A stretch of 43,218 bases of DNA from an uncultured Collinsella sp. (GCA_902475245.1 CABRYP010000021.1:1-43218), one strand, 5' to 3'. Shown: positions 15,942-23,723, counted from the stretch's first letter. The notes: generated by a model from the letters alone, not told the origin. Numbers and translations are program-made.

Positions 15942-16322
15942 CTAGCTGGCCTCGACATTAGGAAAAATTGCCGCCCCTACAAAAAGCTCTGCCGCAGCGA
16001 TGGGAAACGCATCTTCTGGGCATTCCGGCGTCTCCAGCCAGCGCTGGACTGCTGCTGTCGCCTGCGCGTTGGCGAGCGAGGCGTGGGGACCGTCCGGCGA
16101 CCAGCGGTGACGGGCGAGCCCTGCCGCGTGTGTGGGCCTCCATCGGCGTAGACCCATGACCCCCATGGCATCGGAGAAGTCCACCATGGCGTCCAGGACC
16201 TTACCGTCCGGCATGTCCAGCCTAGCGGCTCTCTTGATTCCGAGGTCGAAGGGGGCGTTGTGCAAGGCATATGGGGCCGAGTGGAAGTGGATCAAAAGAG
16301 CGTTACTTGACGTTTCATGCAT
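15942..16322 (-). pseudogene. Truncated DnaQ/RNase T-type 3'-5' exonuclease
   Basis: The 126-residue frame shows Exo II-like A-L-H-N-A-P-F-D-L-G, the helix V-L-D-A-M-V-D-F, a middle R-R-W-R-P-T-H-A-A and an Exo III-like segment P-H-A-S-L-A-N-A-Q-A-T-A-A-V. In active enzymes the Exo III motif is H-x-A-L-x-D-A. Here the metal-binding Asp is Asn, and the Exo I motif (D-x-E) is missing because the N-terminus is lost. No convincing ribosome binding site precedes the ATG. I read it as a decayed exonuclease gene. Confidence 0.55.
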
Positions 16323-16388
16323 AATGCCAACCGTCCCGCGACATCACGTTCGCAGCGCGCAGGGGCCGGAGAACCTTCGCGATGAGAG

Positions 16389-16434
16389 TTGACGTTTAAT
16401 ACCTTGCATCGTATAGTGTGTATAGCACAGTATA
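16389..16434 (+). promoter_or_regulatory. padR promoter with overlapping operator
   Basis: TTGACG (16389-16394), a 17-bp spacer and TATAGT (16412-16417) form the promoter. Overlapping the -10 is an inverted repeat, TATAGTGTG (16412-16420) and CACAGTATA (16426-16434), matching at 8 of 9 positions. This is the position and size expected for an autoregulatory PadR operator. Confidence 0.75.
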
Positions 16435-16454
16435 TGACGAGAGGAGGTGTGCGG

Positions 16455-16775
16455 ATGGAGGCACAGATGAAGCGCGGCTTCCTGGAGGCCTGCGTGCTCG
16501 CGGCCGTCTCCGGCGAGGAGTCCTACGGCTACCAGATCGTGAAGGACGTACCGGCGAGCATGGGGCTCACGGAGTCGACGCTCTACCCGCTGCTCAAGCG
16601 CCTGGAGAAGGCCGGGTGCATCACGGCGCGCTCCGCCGAGCACAACGGGCGGCTGCGCCGGTACTACCGCATCACGGACGACGGGCGAGCGCGCATCGAG
16701 GAGTTCCTGGCCGAGTGGCCGTCCGTACGGGAGATTTACGCATACGTTGAGGAGGCGCACCATGACGCGCGATGA
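16455..16775 (+). CDS. PadR-family transcriptional repressor
   Basis: ATG 16455 follows GAGGAGG (16441-16447); an earlier in-frame ATG at 16389 lies within the promoter and is rejected. The 106-residue protein has the PadR winged helix: K-R-G-F-L-E-A-C-V-L, S-Y-G-Y-Q-I-V-K-D-V, the E-S-T-L-Y-P-L-L-K-R-L-E recognition helix and the R-R-Y-Y-R-I-T wing. Its 3' end overlaps the DUF1700 gene by 14 bases, the standard PadR-DUF1700 arrangement linked to envelope stress or antimicrobial sensing. The GC content is visibly higher than in flanking genes. Confidence 0.92.
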   Translation: MEAQMKRGFLEACVLAAVSGEESYGYQIVKDVPASMGLTESTLYPLLKRLEKAGCITARSAEHNGRLRRYYRITDDGRARIEEFLAEWPSVREIYAYVEEAHHDAR

Positions 16776-17385
16776 GTTTCTGGGCCGGTTGGGCGAGCTG
16801 CTCGCCTGCCTGCCGGCCGAGCAGGTGGAGGAGACCAAGGCGTTCTATGCGGAGGCCATCGCCGACCGCATGGAGGACGGTATGAGCGAGGAGGAGGCCG
16901 TGGCCGCCATGGGCACGCCCGGCGAGGTGGCGGAGGCCACGCTCGACGACCTGCCCGCCGTGCCGCGCGCGATCGCGAGGACGCGCCGGCGCAGCACCGC
17001 GCTGCTGTGGGTGCTGGCCATCGTGGGCTCCCCGGTGTGGGTGCCGCTGCTCGCCGCCTTCGCCGCCGTGGCCGTCACGGTCTATATCTGCATCTGGGTG
17101 CTGGCGCTCTGCGTGTGGATCGTCGCGGTGGCACTCGGGGGCGTGGGCGTAGTTGGGCTCCTGCTTGCCGTAAGCGGCGTCATCATCGGCCACTTCCCGT
17201 ACGCCCTCGCCTCGGCGGGCGTGGGGCTCGGCCTCGTCGGCGTGGCGCTCTTCGTTGGTGCTGGCGCTTGGGCAGCCTCAAAACAAATTGCGCGCCTCTC
17301 GGCGCTCTGGGCGAGGAAGGCCGCCTCGCCCTTCTGGAAGGGTAAGGGCGAGAAGGGCGGCGCTGCCGCGCATCTCGCGGCGTAG
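16762..17385 (+). CDS. DUF1700 membrane protein
   Basis: ATG 16762 follows GAGGAGG inside the end of padR. The 207-residue product starts with the DUF1700 helical domain: M-T-R-D-E-F-L-G-R-L-G-E-L-L, A-E-Q-V-E-E-T-K-A-F-Y-A-E, E-D-G-M-S-E-E-E-A-V-A-A-M-G-T-P. Hydrophobic segments follow at about 80-120 and 125-170. DUF1700 proteins are partners of PadR regulators and of DUF4097/PspC proteins; their mechanism is unknown. The last 30 residues are basic and cytosolic. Confidence 0.9.
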   Translation: MTRDEFLGRLGELLACLPAEQVEETKAFYAEAIADRMEDGMSEEEAVAAMGTPGEVAEATLDDLPAVPRAIARTRRRSTALLWVLAIVGSPVWVPLLAAFAAVAVTVYICIWVLALCVWIVAVALGGVGVVGLLLAVSGVIIGHFPYALASAGVGLGLVGVALFVGAGAWAASKQIARLSALWARKAASPFWKGKGEKGGAAAHLAA

Positions 17386-17400
17386 AAAGGAGTGAGTACC

Positions 17401-17655
17401 ATGACCAGTGCGAAGAAGATCTACCTCGCCGTGGCGGGCGGGCTCGTTGCCGCGGGTGTTGTCCTCGCGGGCATTGGCTTTATCGCTTCGGGTTTCGACC
17501 CGGCCGTGTTCACAACCCATATAGACACACGCGACAGCACCATCGTGCTCGGCGGCGTCGAGGTGGACGACCCGATGGGCCTCCCCCTCATCGAGCAGCT
17601 CGCCAATCTGGGCGAGATCGACACCTCCGGCGTCGCGGATCCCGCCGCGCCCTAG
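17401..17655 (+). CDS. Short single-pass membrane protein (possible truncated DUF4097-type protein)
   Basis: ATG 17401 follows AAAGGAG, 15 bases after DUF1700. The 84-residue product has one hydrophobic helix (about 8-32) and then a short polar region (THIDTRDSTIVLGGVEVDD). In related operons this position holds a longer protein whose N-terminal helix precedes a DUF4097 beta-helix. Here the frame stops early in a Pro/Ala run, so it may be truncated or a short relative. Confidence 0.6.
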   Translation: MTSAKKIYLAVAGGLVAAGVVLAGIGFIASGFDPAVFTTHIDTRDSTIVLGGVEVDDPMGLPLIEQLANLGEIDTSGVADPAAP

Positions 17656-17816
17656 GCGCAGCGAGCCCGGGCGCTCTGCCCGCCAAGCTGCGTAAGCCGG
17701 CGAAACCCGAACCTCAACCTCTACGCAACTGGCCCCAAGCCTGCGCCGATTCGCTCTCAGCGCCGCGCGGGGGCCCGTGACGCATGCCCAAAAAGGTACG
17801 AGGAGAAAGGAACGCG

Positions 17817-17912
17817 ATGACGACAACCACGCCCTTCCGCCTTCACGGGGCCACGCAGGACCGGAAGCGACTGGGCCGTGCGGTGGGGCTGTGCTTGGAT
17901 TGGCTACACTGA
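17817..17912 (+). pseudogene. 5' remnant of a PspC-domain gene
   Basis: ATG 17817 has an excellent ribosome binding site (GAGGAGAAAGG) and encodes MTTTTPFRLHGATQDRKRLG and then out-of-frame sequence to a TGA at 17910. The R-L-H-x-A-T-x-D-R-K start is the opening of PspC-domain proteins. Restoring one base near 17880 gives A-V-C-G-G, the next PspC motif. The rest is absent. The stretch 17913-18068 has coding-like codons (an open frame reading REGCERRDSGEIFEEECLDW) but no start; I cannot assign it. Confidence 0.45.
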
Positions 17913-18068
17913 TATGGACAGTTCCGTGAGGGGTGCGAGAGGCGGGACTCTGGGGAGATCTTCGAGGAGGAGTGTCTCGACTGGAAGCGTGGGTTCAGTG
18001 GAGCAGGAACCTAATCTCTGTCTCTCTTGCTTTTTTGATTTGTTGAGAAGCCGGCATTTGGGGGCATT

Positions 18069-18752
18069 TTGGATAGCGAACAGTTCAAACAAGAAGCTGA
18101 GAAAATAGAACAAAGCCTGAGTGCCTTGAGAGTCGCCGAGCGCAATGCAGTGATTCCCTTCATGAACGGCGACTTTACCCAATGGGATCTATATCTGGCA
18201 TCCTCCTCTGAGTATGCGATGAGACTGATAGACGGATTCATCTCCATGCTCGAGTCGAGGAATCTTGTTTGCGTCGCCCAGCTTCTCCGCGCACAGGTTG
18301 GAGTCTGCCTGCGGACATTCGCATTATTCGCCGCCGAAGACCAGGATGACTTTCTCAAGCAGGTGTTTCAAGGTGTGCCTGTGAACAAGCTGAAAGATTT
18401 CTCGGGTGAGAAGATGTCCGATGGAAGACTTCAAGACTTACTCGAGAAGTTCGATCCAAAGGTAAAAGATGTATACAAGGTGACGTCTGGATTCGTCCAC
18501 TTCTCCATTGATATTCTGCCGAGCATGGGTGTGCCTGGGGAGGGCTATGAGGTCGAGTTTAATTTTGGAGCCGAGCCCAACGAGAGAAACAATGCGCCTC
18601 TCGTGGAATGCGGCAAGGCGTTCTGCCACTATGTCGACCTGCATCTCCAGATGCTCCATAAGGTGATTGCTTCGGATGAATGGTATGCCGATCGATTCCG
18701 TATCGATTCCGATGGTCCTGCAGACGAGGCCTCGAAAAGCGAGAAGGTGTAG
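18069..18752 (+). CDS. Hypothetical all-alpha protein, unassigned
   Basis: This is an open frame of 227 residues from a TTG at 18069, preceded by GGGGG. It is rich in Asp/Glu/Lys and helical throughout, with no signal peptide and no membrane helix. A possible conserved centre is K-V-T-S-G-F-V-H-F-S (about 137-146), where the Ser/His-rich motif could be functional. It is clearly less GC-rich than the PadR operon to its left and sits in a region full of gene fragments, so lateral acquisition is likely. I do not recognise the family. The S-G-F-V-H arrangement is reminiscent of helical HEPN-like or abortive-infection-type proteins, but this is weak. Confidence 0.6.
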   Translation: MDSEQFKQEAEKIEQSLSALRVAERNAVIPFMNGDFTQWDLYLASSSEYAMRLIDGFISMLESRNLVCVAQLLRAQVGVCLRTFALFAAEDQDDFLKQVFQGVPVNKLKDFSGEKMSDGRLQDLLEKFDPKVKDVYKVTSGFVHFSIDILPSMGVPGEGYEVEFNFGAEPNERNNAPLVECGKAFCHYVDLHLQMLHKVIASDEWYADRFRIDSDGPADEASKSEKV

Positions 18753-18989
18753 GTCGAACGCATTGACGCTGCCTTGACAGCATCCCGATATGATAACGAA
18801 TGGGAGGTTCCCTGCGAAATGTGCGCCTCTGTATATTCTCGCTAGGACGCCCTCGACCGATAAGGCATCGTTGAGTTCAATTTGAGTTCAGCTCGGGTGC
18901 CTGAAAATCGCCCAACTCTGATAAAAGGGGAGACGACGGTACACCACGTAGACGAGAGGCTATGGAAGTGCACGATTTGATTATATTGG

Positions 18990-19260
18990 CGCGCTAAACC
19001 GCCCCGCTGCCCAACTTGAACTCCGCTCACGCGTGTATGGGGCTGCGAGAGGTAACGGCCTGCGGCCTCCTTTGTGTGCTCGATGATATCTTCGAGCATG
19101 CCGGGCATGGCGGAGACATTCGCTGCAATCCAGCCGTGTTCAAGCGCCGTTTCGGATAGGAGCGAGAGGGGGCTGTCTTGCCCGTTTCCCTTGCACCCGT
19201 AAAGATGGTTGACAGTTTGGGGTCTCCCGGGTCTTTAGCTTTTACCGTGCTAGATGCCTC
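18990..19260 (-). pseudogene. AAA+ ATPase, N-terminal half, frameshifted (copy B)
   Basis: The minus strand reads DPGDPKLSTIFTGARETGKT, a P-loop (G-A-R-E-T-G-K-T). A frame change near 19160 leads into LSLLSETALEHGWIAANVSA and MPGMLEDIIEHTKEAAGRYL, fading after about 18990. The segment from WIAANVSAMPG to the QPH motif matches the pseudogene at 4064-4530 closely in DNA and protein. It therefore overlaps that copy and supplies the missing N-terminal part. The flank 18753-18989 shows no recognisable gene. Confidence 0.65.
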
Positions 19261-19277
19261 ATGGAAACTGTTGGACT

Positions 19278-19325
19278 TTAATCAGACAGACCCAGCATGT
19301 CGTTTTCCTCCATGAGGACATCGGC
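19278..19325 (-). pseudogene. Detached parC 3' tail
   Basis: On the minus strand the last 15 codons read ADVLMEENDMLGLSD plus stop, matching the end of ParC (AGALMKENDMPSLFD plus stop at 4752). The DNA GCATGTCGTTTTCCT is identical in both places. It is joined upstream to an arginase-family fragment and followed by the ATPase fragment, mirroring the order parC-ATPase at 4.0-4.8 kb. Confidence 0.7.
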
Positions 19326-19749
19326 TAAAACCGCAACACCTATGCTTGTTTAAGCAAACCTCCTGATAGTCGTGGAGCTGCTGTAGCCCGACATGCAGGA
19401 GATCGCTCGGCTTAAACACCGGATGCCGCATCCGTGAATCGAGTTGCGGTGCACCCTGTTCCAAAAGGCTGCCAAGTACCATGGCGTGAGCGTTGGGGTA
19501 GCCATCATTCAGCGTGGATACATCCGGATGCGCATAGATCCAGACGATTCCAACGTTCTCGTATTTCCCGTGCAGGTAATCGAAGAGGGCAAGCGACACC
19601 ATACAGTTGCCGCCGACGGTCACGACTCTGTCGGGGTTTTCTGCCGCAAGCTTCCTCTGCGCATCCTGAATCCCCGCCAGGACTTCGTCCTCGGCATAGA
19701 TGCGAACTGTCTCCCATTTCTCATGTCCAAGTTTTGGGACGCGTTTCAC
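19326..19749 (-). pseudogene. Arginase/agmatinase-family fragment
   Basis: From a GTG at 19749 the frame reads KLAAENPDRVVTVGGNCMVS then GIVWIYAHPDVSTLNDGYPN and AHAMVLGSLL. This is the ureohydrolase metal-site region. The core D-A-H-x-D motif has become Y-A-H-P-D, removing a Mn ligand, and both the N-terminus and the C-terminal third are missing. The frame runs into the parC-tail remnant. It is a fragment left by recombination rather than a working enzyme. Confidence 0.7.
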
Positions 19750-19779
19750 AATGTCGAGTGGGATTCCTGGACAGTCGGA

Positions 19780-20919
19780 TCACGTGGTGGCCCCCTTTGA
19801 GAGGGTCACGAGCATCACGGTCCCGTTCTCGGAACTTGTTTCGACCTCTACCGTGCCACCGTGAAGCGCTGCAATCTCCCAAACGAGCGCTAGTCCGAGT
19901 CCTGCGCCGCCGTATGCCCTGCTGCGGGATGTGTCTAGACGAAAGAACGGCTGGAAGATGCTCTCTCGGTACTGCCTGGGTATTCCCGGGCCCTGGTCCT
20001 CGACTCGCAGGAACACGTGGCTGTCGTTGTCGCAGATGGAGACGTTGACAGTCGAGTCGGGGCGGCTGTAACGGATGGCGTTTTCGACCAGGTTAAACAC
20101 CAGCCGATAGAGGAGCGTGTCGCTCCCGATTACTAAAGCGTCTCCAGCACAATTGAGGGCTATGCCCTTATTTTCGGCAAGTGGCGCAAGGTCGGTGAGG
20201 ACCTCTTCGGACAAGGGGCCAAGTTCAACATCGTCCTCGCAAGGAACGCTGCGGAGCTCACTCATCTCGAGCAATACCTTGGCCATTCGAGACATGCGCT
20301 CGGTTTGTTCTTGTAGCAGGCCGAGCAGCTCGGCTGTTTCGGGTTGCAAATCGGAGCGCTCGGAGATGAATAGCTCAATCTGTGCTTGCATAAGGGCGAG
20401 CGGGGTGCGCAGCTCGTGTGCGGCGTTGCCGGTAAACTGACGCTGTGCAGAGAACCCTTCGCCAAGACGGGCGATCATGTCGTTGAAAGAGGCACTGCAT
20501 CGTTGTAGCTCGGTGGGCGCATCTTCACTGAGTCTGATTTCGCTTAGGTTGTCAGGCTGCACGCGCTCTACCTGGGCGGCAAAATCCCGTAGCGGTTTGA
20601 GTGCACGCCCGCTCGCAAAGTATGCCAGCGCGCCGCCAAGGAGTGTGACTCCAGCCGTGATGCACCAGGCTGTCGTGCCAAAAGATTCCTGTGCATCGTT
20701 TACGACGATCGTGACCTCGTCATCGAGGGCTGCTTTTGTTGGGTCAAACACCTGGGGCGAATCTTCGCCGGTTGCGTTAAAGGCCGAGATGTTACTGCCG
20801 ATGGCATCCATGTAGCGCATGCCCGTATAACCGACCAGGCAGTTCGTCAGCACGCACGCTGTGCACGTGAGCAGCGCCGTCATAATCGTTATGCGCCATT
20901 GCAGCGAAAGTCTTTTCAT
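19780..20919 (-). CDS. Sensor histidine kinase
   Basis: This 379-residue kinase has two membrane helices (about 10-32 and 84-104) flanking a short extracytoplasmic domain. A HAMP-like linker follows, then the HisKA box with phosphoacceptor H168 in Q-F-T-G-N-A-A-H-E-L-R-T-P-L. The ATPase has the N box (N-L-V-E-N-A-I-R-Y-S), G1 (V-E-D-Q-G-P-G-I-P), F box (F-Q-P-F-F-R-L-D) and G2 (G-G-A-G-L-G-L-A-L). Its ATG overlaps the response-regulator stop by 4 bases. Cysteines at about 19, 22 and 27 lie in the first membrane helix. The pair is divergent from a thiol/Fe-S membrane operon, which suggests redox control (inference). Confidence 0.93.
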   Translation of the reverse strand: MKRLSLQWRITIMTALLTCTACVLTNCLVGYTGMRYMDAIGSNISAFNATGEDSPQVFDPTKAALDDEVTIVVNDAQESFGTTAWCITAGVTLLGGALAYFASGRALKPLRDFAAQVERVQPDNLSEIRLSEDAPTELQRCSASFNDMIARLGEGFSAQRQFTGNAAHELRTPLALMQAQIELFISERSDLQPETAELLGLLQEQTERMSRMAKVLLEMSELRSVPCEDDVELGPLSEEVLTDLAPLAENKGIALNCAGDALVIGSDTLLYRLVFNLVENAIRYSRPDSTVNVSICDNDSHVFLRVEDQGPGIPRQYRESIFQPFFRLDTSRSRAYGGAGLGLALVWEIAALHGGTVEVETSSENGTVMLVTLSKGATT

Positions 20920-21590
20920 TCGCTATCCTCCATAACGTAGCCCTCTCCAATCCGATTGCGAATCGGGTCGTATCCCAAAGCGCTGCGCAACTTTTTTCGG
21001 AGCGACGAGATATGAACGCGGGTTGCGTTGCTAAAGCTGTTCACGCTGCAATCCCAAACGTGCTCGATAAGCTCCTCTTGGCTTACCGGTCGCCCCTGAT
21101 TAAGCATCAGGTATTCCAAGATTCCCGTTTCCTTGCGCGTAAGAGATAAAGCCTCGCTGTCCACAGAAGCGATGCGCGCCTTGGTGTCAAAGCTGAGCTT
21201 TCCGCAGGTTAAAACTATGTCGCTTTGTGTAAAGCGTCTTAGGGTAAGGCTGCGAATCCTTGCCGCAAGTTCGTCCAGATGAAACGGCTTGGTAAGGTAA
21301 TCGTTGGCGCCGGCATCGAGTCCGGCGACTTTATCGGATACTTCGCCACGCGCGGACAGAATCAGCACCTTGGTCTCGCAGTCGGTTTTCCTAAGTTCCC
21401 TGAGCACGGTCATGCCATCGATACGGGGAAGGTTGAGGTCGAGTACCACGAGGTCAAAGACTTCGACGCCCAGCAGGTCGAGCGCCTTCTGTCCGTCGTG
21501 GCAGCAGTCGACGCTGTACGCCAAGTTTCGCAAGCTGCGCGCGATTGCATCGCACAGTGCTCGCTCGTCTTCGACGATCAAAATACGCAT
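20916..21590 (-). CDS. OmpR/PhoB-family response regulator
   Basis: ATG 21590 follows AGGAGA; a longer in-frame start at 21608 is less likely. The 224-residue protein has an intact receiver: acidic pocket E7-D8, phospho-Asp D51 in V-V-L-D-L-N-L-P-R-I-D-G, and Lys in L-T-K-P-F. A winged-helix effector follows (S-L-T-R-K-E-T-G-I-L-E-Y-L, then T-R-V-H-I-S-S-L-R-K-K-L-R). It is cotranscribed with the kinase and is the likely regulator of the divergent operon starting at 21681. Confidence 0.94.
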   Translation of the reverse strand: MRILIVEDERALCDAIARSLRNLAYSVDCCHDGQKALDLLGVEVFDLVVLDLNLPRIDGMTVLRELRKTDCETKVLILSARGEVSDKVAGLDAGANDYLTKPFHLDELAARIRSLTLRRFTQSDIVLTCGKLSFDTKARIASVDSEALSLTRKETGILEYLMLNQGRPVSQEELIEHVWDCSVNSFSNATRVHISSLRKKLRSALGYDPIRNRIGEGYVMEDSE

Positions 21591-21680
21591 AACAGTCTCC
21601 TTGCACATTCCAAATCGCGCTTAACACGGATTTTATAGTCGATATGGTCCAATGGTCGCGTAACGAAAGGAGTGGTTGGG

Positions 21681-21827
21681 TTGTTTAAAGCGGTAAAACC
21701 CGTGGTACAGGTCGCTTTGTTGATCGTCGGAATTGCCATGGTGTGCTTTGGCGTTATGCGTGGCGAGGCGGATGCCGTGCTGGCCAAAGCGATTAGGCTG
21801 TGCTTGGAGTGTATCGGAATTGGATAA
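21681..21827 (+). CDS. CD1871A-family CXXC microprotein
   Basis: This 48-residue protein starts at TTG 21681 after GAAAGGAG. It is one hydrophobic helix (VALLIVGIAMVCFGVMRGEA) followed by V-L-A-K-A-I-R-L-C-L-E-C-I-G-I-G. The RGE-x(n)-C-x-E-C-I-G-I-G ending is the signature of the CD1871A family, small thiol proteins encoded just upstream of 4Fe-4S membrane proteins, as here. The two cysteines probably face the membrane surface and take part in electron or disulfide transfer (inference). Its last bases overlap the next start codon. Confidence 0.85.
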   Translation: MFKAVKPVVQVALLIVGIAMVCFGVMRGEADAVLAKAIRLCLECIGIG

Positions 21828-22722
21828 AAGAAAAAACACCGTTTCGCATGTTTTGGCCAGATTTCGCGGATTCATTCAGGCGGCGGCAACGCTCATCACC
21901 AACATTCACCTGCCAAACTTTGCCAAAGGAAGCATCTATCAGGGCACGGGAAAAACAGTCTGCGTACCTGGACTTAATTGCTATTCGTGCCCCGCGGCAT
22001 CGGGTGCGTGCCCCATCGGGTCGTTCCAGTCGGTGGTAGGTTCATCCAAGTTCAACTTTTCTTACTATGTTACCGGTACGCTCATTTTGCTCGGAGTGCT
22101 GCTGGGGCGCTTTGTATGCGGCTTTCTGTGCCCGTTTGGCTGGCTGCAGGAGCTGCTTCATAAGATTCCCGGCAAAAAGTTCTCCACGAAAAAGCTCAAG
22201 CCGCTCACATACATCAAGTACGTCGTGCTGCTGTTTGCCGTGGTGCTGCTGCCCGTCTTGGTGGTTAACGACGTGGGCATGGGCGACCCGTTCTTTTGTA
22301 AGTACATCTGTCCACAGGGTGTGCTCGAGGGCGCCATTCCGCTGGCCATCGCCAATGCCGGCATTCGATCTGCGTTGGGACATCTCTTTACTTGGAAACT
22401 TGCCGTTCTCATTGCCGTGGTAGTGCTGAGCGTTTTGTTCTACCGCCCCTTCTGCAAATGGATTTGTCCACTCGGCGCATTCTATGCGCTCATGAATAAG
22501 GTATCCCTACTGGGGATTCGGGTTGACGCATGCAAATGCGTCTCATGCGGCAAGTGTTCAAGGGTTTGCCAGATGGACGTTGATGTGGTCCGCGCGCCCA
22601 ATCATGCCGAATGCATCCGGTGCGGAAAGTGCATCGGGGCCTGTCCCGTCGATGCCATCAGCTATCGCTACGGGCTGGATGTGTCGGCGGAAAAGCTCCC
22701 CTTGACCGCCGATAAAAAGTAA
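21820..22722 (+). CDS. NapH/CcoG-like 4Fe-4S membrane protein
   Basis: I place the start at TTG 21820, overlapping the microprotein stop, with GGAG about 10 bases upstream. The protein has 300 residues. It contains C-V-P-G-L-N-C-Y-S-C-P-x(5)-C-P near the N-terminus, several membrane helices with R-x-x-C-G-F-L-C-P-F-G and C-K-Y-I-C-P-Q-G and C-K-W-I-C-P-L-G motifs. Two C-terminal ferredoxin clusters follow (C-K-C-V-S-C-G-K-C-S-R-V-C and C-I-R-C-G-K-C-I-G-A-C-P). It should carry electrons from cytosolic donors into the membrane. Between a CXXC microprotein and a TlpA thioredoxin, it probably feeds reductant to an extracytoplasmic thiol system. Confidence 0.92.
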   Translation: MDKRKNTVSHVLARFRGFIQAAATLITNIHLPNFAKGSIYQGTGKTVCVPGLNCYSCPAASGACPIGSFQSVVGSSKFNFSYYVTGTLILLGVLLGRFVCGFLCPFGWLQELLHKIPGKKFSTKKLKPLTYIKYVVLLFAVVLLPVLVVNDVGMGDPFFCKYICPQGVLEGAIPLAIANAGIRSALGHLFTWKLAVLIAVVVLSVLFYRPFCKWICPLGAFYALMNKVSLLGIRVDACKCVSCGKCSRVCQMDVDVVRAPNHAECIRCGKCIGACPVDAISYRYGLDVSAEKLPLTADKK

Positions 22723-22751
22723 ACAAGCTTCGACAAAACGGAGGAATGACC

Positions 22752-23723
22752 ATGAAGCTTTCTAAGATTGCGGCCCTGTGTATGGTGCCGGTATTGGCCT
22801 TGTGTCTTTTGGCATGTTCGACGCCCGGTGGCAATGCGAGCGAATCTGCGAGCTCCGATCCTAAGATCGCAGAACTCACTGCGCAGAAGCCGACCAATGC
22901 CGACGAGGCCACCGAGTTGTATGCAAAACTCATGCAGAAGGAGAACGATATCTTTTCGAGTGATAACGCGCTGTGGGAAAAGGTATTCAATGCGGCAAAT
23001 AAAGACTCGGTAATGATTGAGGACGGCAGCAATTACGGCGATTTCCTGCTCAAGACCATCGACGGCGCCAAGGATGAGTTCACGGCGGATGAGCTCAAGA
23101 CGCTCAAGGCCGGTGCGCAGCAGATCAAGGAGATCGAGGACAAGCTCGAGAGCTTGGAGAAGGAGTTCCCCGGCTGTGGAAGCACGCCGAGCTCAGGCGA
23201 GAGCGTCGACGCTTCGACCGCTGGCATGACGGCTGGTGCCAATGCTTCGAGCGAGGCGACGAAGTTCCCCAGCTTTACGGGCAAGGACCTGGATGGCAAC
23301 GACGTGAACAGCGACGAGCTGTTCTCTAAGAACAAGGTCACCGTCATGAACTTCTGGTTCACCACTTGCAAGCCGTGCGTGGGTGAGTTGGGCGACCTTG
23401 AGGACCTGAATAAGGAGCTTGCCAAGAAGGGCGGCCAGGTCGTGGGCGTCAATTCCTTTACGCTCGATGGCAACAAGGGCGAGATTGCAGATGCCAAGGA
23501 CGTACTGAGCAAGAAGGGCGTGACATATAAGAACATCTGGTTCAAGTCGGATAGCGAGGCCGGTAAGTTTACGTCAAATTTGTTCTCGTTCCCGACAACG
23601 TATGTCATCGATCAGAATGGCAACATCGTAGGGGAGCCCATCGTGGGCGCCATCAGCTCCGCTGAGCAGCGCGCAGCGCTCGACAAGCTTATCGACCAGG
23701 CGATTGCGAATAGCGAGCAGTAG
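22752..23723 (+). CDS. TlpA/ResA-like thioredoxin lipoprotein
   Basis: ATG 22752 follows CGGAGG; another ATG six bases earlier is possible. The 323-residue precursor has a lipobox (L-L-A-C22-S) and a helical, Lys/Glu-rich spacer. A thioredoxin fold starts at about residue 171 (KFPSFTGKDLDGN), with redox cysteines C206 and C209 in F-W-F-T-T-C-K-P-C. The cis-Pro follows in F-S-F-P-T-T-Y-V-I-D. It is membrane-anchored outside the cell and is the likely end acceptor of reductant from the preceding Fe-S protein. The N-terminal extension of about 140 residues is longer than in typical ResA. Confidence 0.93.
   Translation: MKLSKIAALCMVPVLALCLLACSTPGGNASESASSDPKIAELTAQKPTNADEATELYAKLMQKENDIFSSDNALWEKVFNAANKDSVMIEDGSNYGDFLLKTIDGAKDEFTADELKTLKAGAQQIKEIEDKLESLEKEFPGCGSTPSSGESVDASTAGMTAGANASSEATKFPSFTGKDLDGNDVNSDELFSKNKVTVMNFWFTTCKPCVGELGDLEDLNKELAKKGGQVVGVNSFTLDGNKGEIADAKDVLSKKGVTYKNIWFKSDSEAGKFTSNLFSFPTTYVIDQNGNIVGEPIVGAISSAEQRAALDKLIDQAIANSEQ

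Noticed and set aside
17913..18068. Possible insertion-sequence remnant
   Set aside because: The codons look protein-like, but I see no terminal repeats or transposase motif.
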